Assembly: GCA_947307415.1 (NCBI GenBank)
Contig: CAMZJA010000004.1
Location: forward strand, 53,751-117,750
Source of the DNA: an uncultured Bacteroidales bacterium
GTDB taxonomy: Bacteria; Bacteroidota; Bacteroidia; Bacteroidales; F082
Reading direction: 5' to 3'
Length of the DNA: 64,000 nucleotides
The stretch's first letter is position 1. Each line of letters starts with the position of its first letter. Of the stretch, positions 9,160-17,425 are shown piece by piece. The notes below the pieces were generated by a model, which did no database searches, was not told the DNA's origin, and saw only the letters and a list, made by a program, of their open reading frames with translations. A program made the translations under genes and the position numbers.

Positions 9160-10083
9160 ATGATTGAGACATTGACAATCGGCTCGCTGAAATGGCGTCA
9201 TGTGACGAATCCGGCGGATGAAGACTTTAAATTTTTAAAAGAGAAATTCCATTTCCACCCCTTGGACATTGAAGACTGCAAGTCGGTCAACCAACGCCCG
9301 AAAATAGATATCTACGACGATTATTACTTCCTGATTCTTCAGTATCCTAACTTCGACCGTCAGAATAAGTTCATCAAGACAAAAGAGGTGAAATTTTTCT
9401 GGGGCAAGGATTATATCATCACCATCGAGAAATCGCCTTGGTATGTGAGCCAGCTTTTCAACGAATATCAGGAGCGCGACATGGATGAGCTCGAGAAAAA
9501 TCTCAAGACCTCCGATATTTTGCTGTATCGCATCTTCGAAAAGTTGATGATGGAGTCACTCTATTTATTAAAAAAGGTGGGATTGGATCTTGAATTGATA
9601 AACCGCGAGCTTTTCGGCACGAAACAAGTCAAGATTATCGAGAGAATCAGCGTCACAAGAAAGAATATCATCACAATAAACACCTTATTCAAACCTCAGC
9701 TGCGAGTGTTCCATTCATTCGAAACAGGTCAGATCCGAGGATTCGGCGATTTGGAGTACATGGAAGACTACTGGGGCAACATCCTCGACTACTACCAGAA
9801 GGTATGGGATATGACGGAGGACTATGAAGATTTGATTGAAGGTCTTTCGAAGACATTCGACTCGATGCAGACAAACAAGACGAACGAGATCATGAAGATT
9901 CTCACTCTGATTTCGTCTATTATCCTCCCTCTGACGTTTATTACCGGTATCTTCGGCATGAATGTGGTGTTTCCGTTCATCCCAGAAGGCTCCACTTCTG
10001 CAATATGGATTATTGTCGGGGTGATGGCGGTTATGGGAGTCGGATTGACTCTCTTGTTCAGACACCGTAAGTGGTGGTTCTAA
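9160..10083 (+). CDS. corA: CorA-family magnesium/divalent cation channel
   Basis: A 307-residue inner-membrane ion channel subunit. The N-terminal cytoplasmic alpha/beta domain and long stalk helix fill residues 1-245. Two transmembrane helices lie at the C-terminus (about 247-267 and 278-299). The signature GMN motif that forms the pore selectivity ring is at residues 266-268 (ITGIFGMNVVFPF). The short basic tail RHRKWWF is usual. Function as a pentameric Mg2+ channel is inferred from the family; transport of Co2+, Ni2+ or Zn2+ cannot be excluded. The gene has its own promoter and ends base-to-base against the stop of the convergent 10084 gene. Confidence 0.93.
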   Translation: MIETLTIGSLKWRHVTNPADEDFKFLKEKFHFHPLDIEDCKSVNQRPKIDIYDDYYFLILQYPNFDRQNKFIKTKEVKFFWGKDYIITIEKSPWYVSQLFNEYQERDMDELEKNLKTSDILLYRIFEKLMMESLYLLKKVGLDLELINRELFGTKQVKIIERISVTRKNIITINTLFKPQLRVFHSFETGQIRGFGDLEYMEDYWGNILDYYQKVWDMTEDYEDLIEGLSKTFDSMQTNKTNEIMKILTLISSIILPLTFITGIFGMNVVFPFIPEGSTSAIWIIVGVMAVMGVGLTLLFRHRKWWF

Positions 10084-11751
10084 TTACTTCGACTTTCTCA
10101 AGAACATTCCAGGCTGGACTTTGCATTTGCCTTTAAACAGTGTCTCGGTAGTGCGAAGTCCTTCTTTATCACGCTGTTTCAGCTGCTGGTTGGCGTTTTT
10201 CTCGCGCGACGACACCGTCATGTTGTTGTAGTAGATGTTATCCCACACCTTGCCTTTCACCACTTTCACGCTGCCTTTCTTGTCGAGTTTATTAGTACTT
10301 GCATCGTATTGATAAACATCGTATCTATCGCCGTCGTCAACGCCTTCTTTAGTGCCTATTCTTGCCGCAACACGCAGTTTCTTCGGCGGTGTAGGGTTGA
10401 CGAGCATCAAGCCGGTGTATGCTTTTTTGAGTTTCTTGCCTTTGAACGTGGTCGCCGTAACCGGATTGCCTTTTTTATCAACTTGTTTCACATACAAGCT
10501 CGCCGCGTCGTCGCCAAAGCCTTCGTCGTTATCCCAAATCATACCTTTTTGTGCCACGACATAACCGTAAAAGTTGCCGAAGTCGTCAACGACAGCGAAC
10601 TTCTCGCCTCCGCGAAGGCCTTCTTTTGTGCCGATCTCCGCAGTGATGACTTTACCTTCAACCTTGATAGGAGCAGTCAGGCTCGGGCTGACAAGACTGT
10701 AGAAGTCGAGAAGCGGAGTCCACACCTTAAAGACATCGTTACGGTTTTGCAACATGGTGAACACCTTATTTAAATTACGCACCATAGTGAGGTTGATGAT
10801 GTCTTCAAACGACCTCGTAGCCGAGATGATCACCGTGCTGGTGTTCGACTGGCAGTCGACGTATTCCATCCTGAATTTGTTGCTTGTCTCAAGCATTCTT
10901 GGGTTTTCCAACACTTCATTCATGAAGTAATTCTCAGTTTTTGAATCCCAAACGAGTTTGTATAGCCATGTTCTCGATTTCAGGGTGTAGCCGTCTTTTG
11001 TCGCAGCATAAACACTGTTGGCAGCGACGATTGCGCCGTCTCTCAACAGACCTGCCATGAGTGGGTCGGAGCCATTCTTAACAGCATTATCGTAAGTAAG
11101 GTTAGCAGCCAAAACCGCAGCCTCTCTCACAGCTCTCGCGACAGGCTCGTTTTCATAAAAATCAAGCTTTGTGAATGTCATGAAAGTAAATGGCAGAAGC
11201 TTCATCGAGAGTTCCTTTATCTGAACGTCGCGGTCGCGTTTCAATGCCGACATCGACACGTTTTCGTCGCCAGCGTTCACAGTATAATAACCTCTTTCGA
11301 AGATAGTCTGCATATTAATCATCGCCTCAGGGTTCTCCGGATAATCGATATCATAGTTTATGTTGCCTTCTCTATTATAGTTGAACCATTTCATTATCAG
11401 CTTGTTAGCAATCTTATTCGTCTCGATATAGTTCGAAATCCTTTTTGCCATCACCTCATCGCTGATATCGTTGACATTACCCAGATTCGCAGTGCCTATG
11501 CCGGCATCGTGTTTGTTATATTGGTTAGGGAAGTTCTTCTGAGGATCCATGTAGCTGTTCCAGCATCTGTCGACAAGCTCTTTGTTTGGAAAATAATCAG
11601 ATTCAACATACACCATTTCGAGTGAGCTGCGCATATAGAAATAGGTGCCGTCGGCATTTTGCGAAATCATTCCACCGTAATTCTGATTTTGCGCCAACAC
11701 GTTGATTGTCAATAATGTACAAACAAACAACAAGATAAAGAATCTTTTCAT
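10084..11751 (-). CDS. exported protein of unknown function in the gldE-gldD operon
   Basis: A 555-residue protein that I do not recognise. The ATG at 11751 gives a clear signal peptide (MKRFFILLFVCTLLTINVLAQ); an upstream ATG at 11775 adds eight residues. The N-terminal 330 residues look alpha-helical. The C-terminal part holds two related modules, about 360-425 and 455-515. Each begins IGTKEG, continues with a Gly-Asp turn and a short strand, and ends KGxxWDN. This resembles the beta-rich C-terminal repeats of FlgT-like or CsgG-associated periplasmic proteins, but that is only a resemblance. It lies 14 bp downstream of gldD in an apparent ssb-gldE-gldD operon, so a role in gliding or type IX secretion is a reasonable inference and no more. 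Confidence 0.8.
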   Translation of the reverse strand: MKRFFILLFVCTLLTINVLAQNQNYGGMISQNADGTYFYMRSSLEMVYVESDYFPNKELVDRCWNSYMDPQKNFPNQYNKHDAGIGTANLGNVNDISDEVMAKRISNYIETNKIANKLIMKWFNYNREGNINYDIDYPENPEAMINMQTIFERGYYTVNAGDENVSMSALKRDRDVQIKELSMKLLPFTFMTFTKLDFYENEPVARAVREAAVLAANLTYDNAVKNGSDPLMAGLLRDGAIVAANSVYAATKDGYTLKSRTWLYKLVWDSKTENYFMNEVLENPRMLETSNKFRMEYVDCQSNTSTVIISATRSFEDIINLTMVRNLNKVFTMLQNRNDVFKVWTPLLDFYSLVSPSLTAPIKVEGKVITAEIGTKEGLRGGEKFAVVDDFGNFYGYVVAQKGMIWDNDEGFGDDAASLYVKQVDKKGNPVTATTFKGKKLKKAYTGLMLVNPTPPKKLRVAARIGTKEGVDDGDRYDVYQYDASTNKLDKKGSVKVVKGKVWDNIYYNNMTVSSREKNANQQLKQRDKEGLRTTETLFKGKCKVQPGMFLRKSK

Positions 11752-11765
11752 AACATTAATTTTTA

Positions 11766-12347
11766 TTATTTCCATTCCAAAGTTTTTATAAGATGCCGCA
11801 CATCGTCGGTAATAAAGTCGATAACGGGCTGCATTGAGTCGTTGTTAGGGTATAGGTTAAAATAAAGTGAGCCGCGCAGAAAATGCTCGGTGCTGTCGGT
11901 GAGATAAAACTGCAAAGGCGATGCAACTCCTTCACCCTCAACGGAATAAACCAAGCCATAGACATCTCTGTCAGGGTCGATGATGACGCTGTCGCGAATA
12001 CCTGTCGCCTTTGTTATATGCTTTGCCATCATGTTATAGGCATCCTCGAGATATGCTGCAAGGTTGTTGTCCACATTTTTATATGAGATGTGAATTGTGC
12101 CTTTGAAGCGAGGAAATTGCACATTGACCCAGTCTTTCTCATCCAACGAGAAATAATCGGGCGTTATGGTCGAATAAACGGGATATTCGAAGCTGTAACG
12201 AGGCATGGTATCGAGCTTAACATATTGTTTTTCAGGCATATCGATACGAAAATAGCCACGAGGTTTGGGTTGCGGATGTTTACCACCGCACGACGCTGTC
12301 ATCAGCAGGATGAGCAGCACGGCCAAACTATTCGTCAGTTTTCTCAT
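11766..12347 (-). CDS. gldD: gliding motility lipoprotein GldD
   Basis: A 193-residue lipoprotein with lipobox Cys20 (LLMTASC). Just after it comes the GldD hallmark PKPRGYFRIDMPEKQY. The rest follows the family layout: SFEYPVYS, then a conserved FPRFKGTIHISYK stretch, and DVYGLVYSVEGEGVASPLQFYLTDS near the end. GldD is required for gliding and for type IX secretion in Flavobacterium johnsoniae, though its exact job is unknown. The start codon lies inside the 3' end of gldE (20-bp overlap, different frame), so translation of the two is probably coupled. Pairing with gldE is the conserved order in Bacteroidota. Confidence 0.9.
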   Translation of the reverse strand: MRKLTNSLAVLLILLMTASCGGKHPQPKPRGYFRIDMPEKQYVKLDTMPRYSFEYPVYSTITPDYFSLDEKDWVNVQFPRFKGTIHISYKNVDNNLAAYLEDAYNMMAKHITKATGIRDSVIIDPDRDVYGLVYSVEGEGVASPLQFYLTDSTEHFLRGSLYFNLYPNNDSMQPVIDFITDDVRHLIKTLEWK

Positions 12348-13638
12348 TGTAAACGACTTTGATTTCGATGATTCTGCGTTTGTCGGCTTTTTCTATCTGG
12401 AACACGAATTCCTTGTATGATGTTGAGAAGCCTGCCTGCGGGATACGACCTTCCATTTCGAGAATGAGGCCTGCGAGCGTGTCGGATTCGCCTTTTATAT
12501 CTTCAAAGTAGAACTCGTTGATTTCGAATACCTTACAGAAGTCAACAAGACTTGTCTGGGCTTGGAAGATATATGTTTTGTCGTCAACCTTCTTGTAATT
12601 CTTATTCTCTGCCACGGCATCGAACTCGTCGCTGATGTCGCCCACTATCTCTTCGAGAACGTCCTCCATGGTTACCAGTCCTGAGGTGCCGCCATATTCA
12701 TCGACGACTATGGCGATATGAATCTTTTTGGCGCGGAAATCCTGGAACAGATCGTTGATTTTCTTGTTTTCCGGCACGAAGAACGCAGGGCGGAGCAGGT
12801 CTTGCCATTGAAAATCGGGATCTTCGAGATGAGGCAGCAGGTCTTTCACATAAAGAATGCCTTTTATCTCGTCGAGAGTATCTTCATATACTGGTATTCT
12901 CGAGAATCCGTTTTCGATGATCAGTTCGATGAGATGGTCGAATTTTGTGGTGAATTTCACAGCGAACAGCTGTACGCGTGGCTGCATGATGTCGCTCACC
13001 TCTTTCTCGCCGAAGGTGGCTATGCCTTGAAGCATGGAACGTTCCTCGCTAGGTGTCTCTTCTGCTGTAGTAATGTCGACCGCTGTAGTCAAATCGCTGA
13101 TCGACAGTGGGTTGACGTTCTTTTTCGCCAGTTTTTTATCGATTATCGCCGTCGATTTTATCAGCAGAGAGCTCAGAGGTTTGAAGATCACCACCAGCAC
13201 GTTTATTGAAGGCGCGAGGAATGTGGCGAGTGCGCGTGCTTTCTTTGCCGCAGTGATTTTCGGTATCATCTCGCCGAAGATAAGCAGCAGCGATGTCACC
13301 ACCACCACATTAATAATAAATGCCCACACCGGGTTGGCGGCGAGGTTGAACATCCTAGCCATGATATAGGTGGAGAAGATGGTGATTGTTACGTTGACCA
13401 AATTATTGGTTATCAATATTGTAGCAAGAAAAACCTTTGGTTTATCGCGCAGTTCGAGAGCCAATTTATCGGAACGTTTGTCGGAGTTCTCCATCTCGTT
13501 GATATCGCTCGGCAGGAGTGAGAAAAACGCTGTCTCGCTTGCTGAAGCGAGCGCTGAGAAGAGAAGAAGCACTAAAAGGATGACGAGGCAAACCACTGTC
13601 ACCCATGTGATGCCTAGGAAAAACGGAGTTTCTATCAT
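12328..13638 (-). CDS. gldE: gliding motility-associated protein GldE (CNNM/CorC-type)
   Basis: A 436-residue membrane protein. An N-terminal hydrophobic CNNM/DUF21 region of about three or four transmembrane segments (residues 15-180) carries the SALASASETAFFSL motif. A pair of CBS domains follows (about 215-335, with GFSRIPVYEDTLDEIKGIL and VVDEYGGTSGLVTMEDVLEEIVGDI), then a CorC/HlyC-type C-terminal domain. It belongs to the TlyC/CNNM family, but position directly before gldD marks it as GldE. In F. johnsoniae GldE is linked genetically to GldD. It is only 3 bp downstream of ssb and overlaps gldD. Confidence 0.9.
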   Translation of the reverse strand: MIETPFFLGITWVTVVCLVILLVLLLFSALASASETAFFSLLPSDINEMENSDKRSDKLALELRDKPKVFLATILITNNLVNVTITIFSTYIMARMFNLAANPVWAFIINVVVVTSLLLIFGEMIPKITAAKKARALATFLAPSINVLVVIFKPLSSLLIKSTAIIDKKLAKKNVNPLSISDLTTAVDITTAEETPSEERSMLQGIATFGEKEVSDIMQPRVQLFAVKFTTKFDHLIELIIENGFSRIPVYEDTLDEIKGILYVKDLLPHLEDPDFQWQDLLRPAFFVPENKKINDLFQDFRAKKIHIAIVVDEYGGTSGLVTMEDVLEEIVGDISDEFDAVAENKNYKKVDDKTYIFQAQTSLVDFCKVFEINEFYFEDIKGESDTLAGLILEMEGRIPQAGFSTSYKEFVFQIEKADKRRIIEIKVVYNEKTDE

Positions 13639-13641
13639 AGT

Positions 13642-14121
13642 TTAGAACGGGAGGTCGTCGCCATTATAATCCTGACTTGGCACTTGATTTTCAACAGGTT
13701 GCTGATATTGTTGTTGTGGCTGTTGAGGTTGGCCGGCGTAGGCGTTATACGAAGCGTTAGGGTTTTGCTGTTGCTGGCGGTTGTTACCGCTGAGGCTCAT
13801 CATCTTATCGACGACTATCTCCGTTATATGACGTGTAACATTTTGATTGTCAACAAATTGACGTGATTTTATTCTGCCTTCCACATACATCTGGTCGCCC
13901 TTCACGTAGTTGCGGCGTTTGTCGGCTATATCCTGTGCGAGCATGCCCCAACTGACGAGGTTATGCCATTCGGTCTGTTCCTGCCAGTTGCCGTCGCGGT
14001 CGCGGTAACGCTCTGTAGTAGCGAGAGATACAGTCATTTTTTTTGTTCCGTTGTCGAAAGAAATCACTTCCGGATCCTTACCCAAATTTCCAATTAAGAT
14101 AACTTTGTTTAAACTTGCCAT
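13642..14121 (-). CDS. ssb: single-stranded DNA-binding protein
   Basis: A 159-residue SSB. The OB-fold spans residues 1-108 (MASLNKVILIGNLGKDPE, WHNLVSWGMLAQ, YVEGRIKSRQF). A Gln/Pro/Asn-rich flexible linker follows (about 115-148). The protein ends in the acidic tip DDLPF, which binds partner proteins such as PriA, encoded at 23286. It is the first gene of the ssb-gldE-gldD operon and has a promoter at 14153. In many Bacteroidota mutY sits upstream of ssb; here the space is occupied by the divergent HU gene instead. Confidence 0.96.
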   Translation of the reverse strand: MASLNKVILIGNLGKDPEVISFDNGTKKMTVSLATTERYRDRDGNWQEQTEWHNLVSWGMLAQDIADKRRNYVKGDQMYVEGRIKSRQFVDNQNVTRHITEIVVDKMMSLSGNNRQQQQNPNASYNAYAGQPQQPQQQYQQPVENQVPSQDYNGDDLPF

Positions 14122-14152
14122 AGCACGAAAATTTTACACATAATTAATAATG

Positions 14153-14160
14153 CAAAAATA
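14153..14160 (-). promoter_or_regulatory. promoter -7 element of the ssb-gldE-gldD operon
   Basis: CAAAAATA is TATTTTTG on the minus strand. It is 32 bp before the ssb ATG. Confidence 0.65.
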
Positions 14161-14233
14161 CCAAAAAATTCGTATCTATAAGAAAATGAATGAAAAAAAT
14201 TAATTTTTTTGTGCATGATATAAAAAATCTTAT

Positions 14234-14241
14234 TATTTTTG
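14234..14241 (+). promoter_or_regulatory. promoter -7 element of the HU gene
   Basis: TATTTTTG, 42 bp before the HU start codon, back to back with the ssb promoter. Confidence 0.65.
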
Positions 14242-14283
14242 CAGGCGAAAAAAAGTAATATCAACAATTAAAATTATAATATC

Positions 14284-14568
14284 ATGACAAAAGCTGAAAT
14301 CGTAGCAAAAATCGCTGAAAAAACTGGTGTTGAAAAAGGAAACGCCCAGGCAGTAGTTGAGTCTTTCATGGAGATCGTGAAAGAAGCAGTAAAGAAGAAT
14401 GAGGATGTGTATCTCAGAGGCTTTGGTAGCTTCAAGAGCAAGAAAAGAGCAGCTAAAGTTGGTAGAAATATCCGCGCTAACGGTGGCGCAGGTGCACCTA
14501 TCGTAATTCCGGAGCACAACATTCCTGCATTCAAACCAGCTAAATCATTCATCAACGACCTTAAGTAA
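14284..14568 (+). CDS. hup: HU family DNA-binding protein
   Basis: A 94-residue nucleoid protein. It has the usual HU/IHF order: two N-terminal helices (MTKAEIVAKIAEKTGVEKGNA), the dimer core, the GFGSFKSKKRAAKVGRNIRAN segment leading into the DNA-binding arm, and a C-terminal helix ending PAKSFINDLK. The residues at the arm tip read GAGAPIVIPEHNIPAFKP, with the conserved proline that intercalates between base pairs. It is small, with a strong promoter match at 14234, and is followed 23 bp later by a tiny basic ORF and then by RNase E/G. Confidence 0.95.
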   Translation: MTKAEIVAKIAEKTGVEKGNAQAVVESFMEIVKEAVKKNEDVYLRGFGSFKSKKRAAKVGRNIRANGGAGAPIVIPEHNIPAFKPAKSFINDLK

Positions 14569-14591
14569 TCTAGTCTTATAATTTTTGTATT

Positions 14592-14681
14592 ATGCCAAAC
14601 GGTAAAAAACACAAAAGACACAAAATGTCTACCCACAAGCGTAAAAAACGTCTCAGAAAGGATAGACATAAAAAGAAATAA
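14592..14681 (+). CDS. 29-residue very basic protein, AURKAIP1/COX24 (mS38)-like
   Basis: A 29-codon ORF between HU and RNase E/G. It starts MPNGKKHKRHKMSTHKRKKR, and Lys, Arg and His make up more than two thirds of the residues; it ends HKKK. This closely resembles a tiny protein annotated in many Bacteroidota as AURKAIP1/COX24 domain-containing, related to mitochondrial ribosomal protein mS38 and to actinobacterial bS22. By that relation it is likely a small-subunit ribosomal protein. A terminator (14711) follows, so HU and this ORF may be co-transcribed. I recall the family from memory and could not search for it. Confidence 0.75.
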   Translation: MPNGKKHKRHKMSTHKRKKRLRKDRHKKK

Positions 14682-14710
14682 TCTTTAAGATTAGTTTCTT
14701 ATGTAAACAT

Positions 14711-14751
14711 AACACAGCATTGCGAAAAAACGATGTTGTGTTATTGTTTTT
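14711..14751 (+). terminator. terminator after HU and the small basic ORF
   Basis: AACACAGCAT and ATGTTGTGTT form a 10-bp stem (one G-U pair) around a loop containing AAAAAA, followed by ATTG and TTTTT. Confidence 0.7.
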
Positions 14752-14779
14752 AAAATGAAATTAAAACCTTTGTAATATT

Positions 14780-16357
14780 ATGGACAACACAACCACAGTT
14801 CCGACAGTCAACAGAGAGCTTGTTATCAGTTCTGATGTTTCAGAGGTTAATATTGTTTTGTTGGAAGACAAGCAGCTCGTTGAACTCCACAAAGAGCAGG
14901 TCAACAGTAACTTCGCTGTGGGCGACGTATATTTCGGCAGGGTCAAGAAGATTTTGCCGGGTTTGAACGCCGCTTTCGTCGACATCGGGAATCAGAAAGA
15001 CGCGTTTCTCCACTATCTGGATTTAGGTCCGCAGATCAACTCGTTGCTGCAGTATTCGAAGCTGGCGCACGAGGGCAAGACGGCGCAGACGGTGATGAGC
15101 AAGTTCAAGCTTTGTCCCGACATCGACAAGACGGGAAAGATTTCCGACTTTATCCAAGCTGGCGACCAGATTCCGGTGCAGATAGCGAAAGAGCCAATAA
15201 ACACTAAAGGTCCGCGCATCTCGGCAGAGATATCATTCGCGGGACGTTACATAGTGTTGGTGCCTTTCTCGAACCGTGTCTCGGTGTCGCAGAAGATTCG
15301 CAGCGGCGAAGAACGCAGTCGTCTTAAAAAACTCATCCAGAGCATCAGACCCAACAATTTCGGCGTCATCATCCGCACAGTGGCGGAGGGCAAGAAGGTT
15401 GAAGACCTTGACGCTGACATGAAGTATCTGGTCGGCAAATGGGAACAAATCACCGAGTCGTTATATGGAAGCAAGGCTCCAGCTAAGCTTGTGAGCGAAC
15501 TTGACCGAACCTCAGTGATGCTGAGAGACCTTCTCAATGAGTCTTTTAACACGATTACCGTTGACAATCAACCGCTTTTTGACGAAGTCAAGAGCTACAT
15601 CGCCACCATCGCCCCTCAGAAAGCCGACATCGTGAAGCTTTACAAAGGCAAAGAGCCTATCTTTGAGCATTACGGAGTGGCACGGCAGGTGAAGGGGTCG
15701 TTCGGTAGGATTGTCACAATCAGAAATGGTGTTTACCTCATCATTGAACACACCGAGGCCATGCACGTCATCGACGTCAACAGCGGTCATCGGTTGAACA
15801 AAGAAGCATCTCAAGAAGAGAATGCGTTGGCTGTCAATTTGGAATCGGCCGTGGAGATAGCGCGACAACTGCGATTACGCGACATGGGCGGCATCATCAT
15901 CGTCGACTTCATCGACATGCACGAGGCTAAAAACCGCAAGTTGCTGTTCGAGAAGCTGCAGGAAGAGATGTCGAAAGACCGCGCCAAGCACACCATCCTC
16001 CCGGCTACAAAATTCGGGCTCATCCAAATCACACGTCAGCGTGTGCGCCCGGCAACGGAAGTCATCGTCCAGGAAAAATGTCCTGTTTGCGACGGAACAG
16101 GCAAGATCAAGCCGTCGCTTGTTTACATCGACGAGATAGAAAACAGCCTCAAATACCTGCTCCTCGACCAAAACGAGAGAGAGGTGACGCTGCAGGTTCA
16201 TCCTTTCATCTTCGCCTATCTCACCAAGGGATTCTTCTCCATCGCAAGAAAATGGAGATGGAAATACCACAAGAAGATCCGCGTGCAGGAAGTCAAGTCG
16301 TTCCACGTACTGCAGTACAATTTCCTGAATAAAAACGGTGATGATATTACGTTTTAA
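14780..16357 (+). CDS. rng: ribonuclease E/G
   Basis: A 525-residue endoribonuclease of the RNase E/G family, acting on rRNA precursors and mRNA. An S1 RNA-binding domain lies near residues 45-125 (VGDVYFGRVKKILPGLNAAF). The catalytic DNase I-like domain has the two metal-binding Asp residues in IDVNSG (Asp332) and VDFIDM (Asp376), separated by the conserved EIARQLRLRDMGG helix. The zinc-link cysteines are Cys434 and Cys437 (CPVCDGTGK). The length fits RNase G, with no long RNase E-type scaffold tail. A near-consensus -7 box (AACCTTTG, 14765-14772) sits 7 bp before the ATG, so the transcript could be nearly leaderless. It follows HU, a common order in Bacteroidales. Confidence 0.95.
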   Translation: MDNTTTVPTVNRELVISSDVSEVNIVLLEDKQLVELHKEQVNSNFAVGDVYFGRVKKILPGLNAAFVDIGNQKDAFLHYLDLGPQINSLLQYSKLAHEGKTAQTVMSKFKLCPDIDKTGKISDFIQAGDQIPVQIAKEPINTKGPRISAEISFAGRYIVLVPFSNRVSVSQKIRSGEERSRLKKLIQSIRPNNFGVIIRTVAEGKKVEDLDADMKYLVGKWEQITESLYGSKAPAKLVSELDRTSVMLRDLLNESFNTITVDNQPLFDEVKSYIATIAPQKADIVKLYKGKEPIFEHYGVARQVKGSFGRIVTIRNGVYLIIEHTEAMHVIDVNSGHRLNKEASQEENALAVNLESAVEIARQLRLRDMGGIIIVDFIDMHEAKNRKLLFEKLQEEMSKDRAKHTILPATKFGLIQITRQRVRPATEVIVQEKCPVCDGTGKIKPSLVYIDEIENSLKYLLLDQNEREVTLQVHPFIFAYLTKGFFSIARKWRWKYHKKIRVQEVKSFHVLQYNFLNKNGDDITF

Positions 16358-16361
16358 AAAA

Positions 16362-16398
16362 ATGTTGGGATGCGCGATGCGCATCCCAACATTTTTTT
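16362..16398 (+). terminator. terminator after RNase E/G
   Basis: ATGTTGGGATGCGC and GCGCATCCCAACAT form a perfect 14-bp stem with a GAT loop, followed by a run of T. It starts 5 bp after the stop codon. A run of A on the other side would also allow use from the minus strand, but no gene points that way. Confidence 0.85.
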
Positions 16399-16399
16399 G

Positions 16400-16407
16400 T
16401 ATATTTG
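16400..16407 (+). promoter_or_regulatory. promoter -7 element of the trpS-hflX operon
   Basis: TATATTTG directly after the RNase G terminator and 19 bp before the trpS ATG at 16427. It argues against the in-frame ATG at 16370, which lies within the terminator hairpin. Confidence 0.65.
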
Positions 16408-16426
16408 CAAGTTTAAATATTCTTTT

Positions 16427-17425
16427 ATGAAAGAAATCGTACTTAGCGGCATCAGACCGACAGGAAACTTACATTTAGGCAATTATTTCGGCGCGGTGAA
16501 AAACTTCATCCGCCTTCAGGATAACTACAACTGCTATTTCTTTATAGCTGATTATCATTCACTTACGACACATCCGCATCCCGACGACCTCCACGGAAGA
16601 GTGCGTCAGATTTTGGTGGAATATCTCGCTGCCGGCGTCGATCCAGAGAAAGCGACATTGTATGTGCAGAGCGACGTGCCAGAGGTGGTTGAACTGTATC
16701 TTTTCCTGAACATGAACGCATACATCGGCGAACTCGAGCGTGTTACAACCTTCAAGGAGAAGGTGCGCAAGCAGCCTGACAATGTCAACGCAGGTCTCCT
16801 CACCTACCCGACTTTGATGGCAGCCGACATCTTGATTCATAAGTCACAGTATGTGCCGGTGGGCAAAGACCAGGAACAGAATCTTGAGAAAGCCCGCGAC
16901 TTCGCCGCACGTTTCAACAACATCTACGGCGTTGAATATTTCCCGATTCCACAGGCGTTTAACTTTGGTAATCAATTAGTTAAGGTGCCAGGATTGGACG
17001 GCAACGGCAAGATGGGCAAGAGCGAGGGCGAAGGCAACGCCATCTTCTTGGCCGAAGACGACGCCTCGATCCGTAAAAAAGTGATGCGCGCCAAGACAGA
17101 CAGCGGTCCGACCGAGATGAACCAGGAGAAGCCGGAGCCTATCGCAAACCTCTTCCAGCTGATGAGCATAGTGTCGAAACCAGAGACGGTGCAGTTCTTC
17201 GACGACGCATACAACAACATGACTATCCGCTACGGCGACATGAAGAAACAGCTCGCAGAAGACATGATTCAGTTTGTCACGCCAATCCGCGAAAAGATTC
17301 GTGAAATTGACGCCAACGACGAGTATATTAATAAGGTGGCGAGAATGGGAGCTGAGAAAGCACGCGAGAGCGCACGTAAAACTATCAAAGAGGTTAGGGA
17401 AATTATAGGGTTTAAGCCGTTTTAA
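16427..17425 (+). CDS. trpS: tryptophanyl-tRNA synthetase
   Basis: A 332-residue class Ic synthetase that charges tRNA-Trp. The HIGH-type motif is NLHLGNYFG near residue 17, and the KMSKS loop is KMGKS at 195-199, followed by SEGEGNAIFLAEDD. The SGIRPTG start and the AADILIHKSQYVPVGKDQ segment that binds tryptophan and ATP are typical. Starting at 16427 restores the normal family N-terminus (MKEIVLSGIRPTG). The stop codon overlaps the hflX start (TAATG), so the two are translationally coupled. Confidence 0.97.
   Translation: MKEIVLSGIRPTGNLHLGNYFGAVKNFIRLQDNYNCYFFIADYHSLTTHPHPDDLHGRVRQILVEYLAAGVDPEKATLYVQSDVPEVVELYLFLNMNAYIGELERVTTFKEKVRKQPDNVNAGLLTYPTLMAADILIHKSQYVPVGKDQEQNLEKARDFAARFNNIYGVEYFPIPQAFNFGNQLVKVPGLDGNGKMGKSEGEGNAIFLAEDDASIRKKVMRAKTDSGPTEMNQEKPEPIANLFQLMSIVSKPETVQFFDDAYNNMTIRYGDMKKQLAEDMIQFVTPIREKIREIDANDEYINKVARMGAEKARESARKTIKEVREIIGFKPF

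Noticed and set aside
16370-16426. Upstream start for trpS
   Set aside because: It begins inside the RNase G terminator and before the trpS promoter; the family N-terminus begins at 16427.
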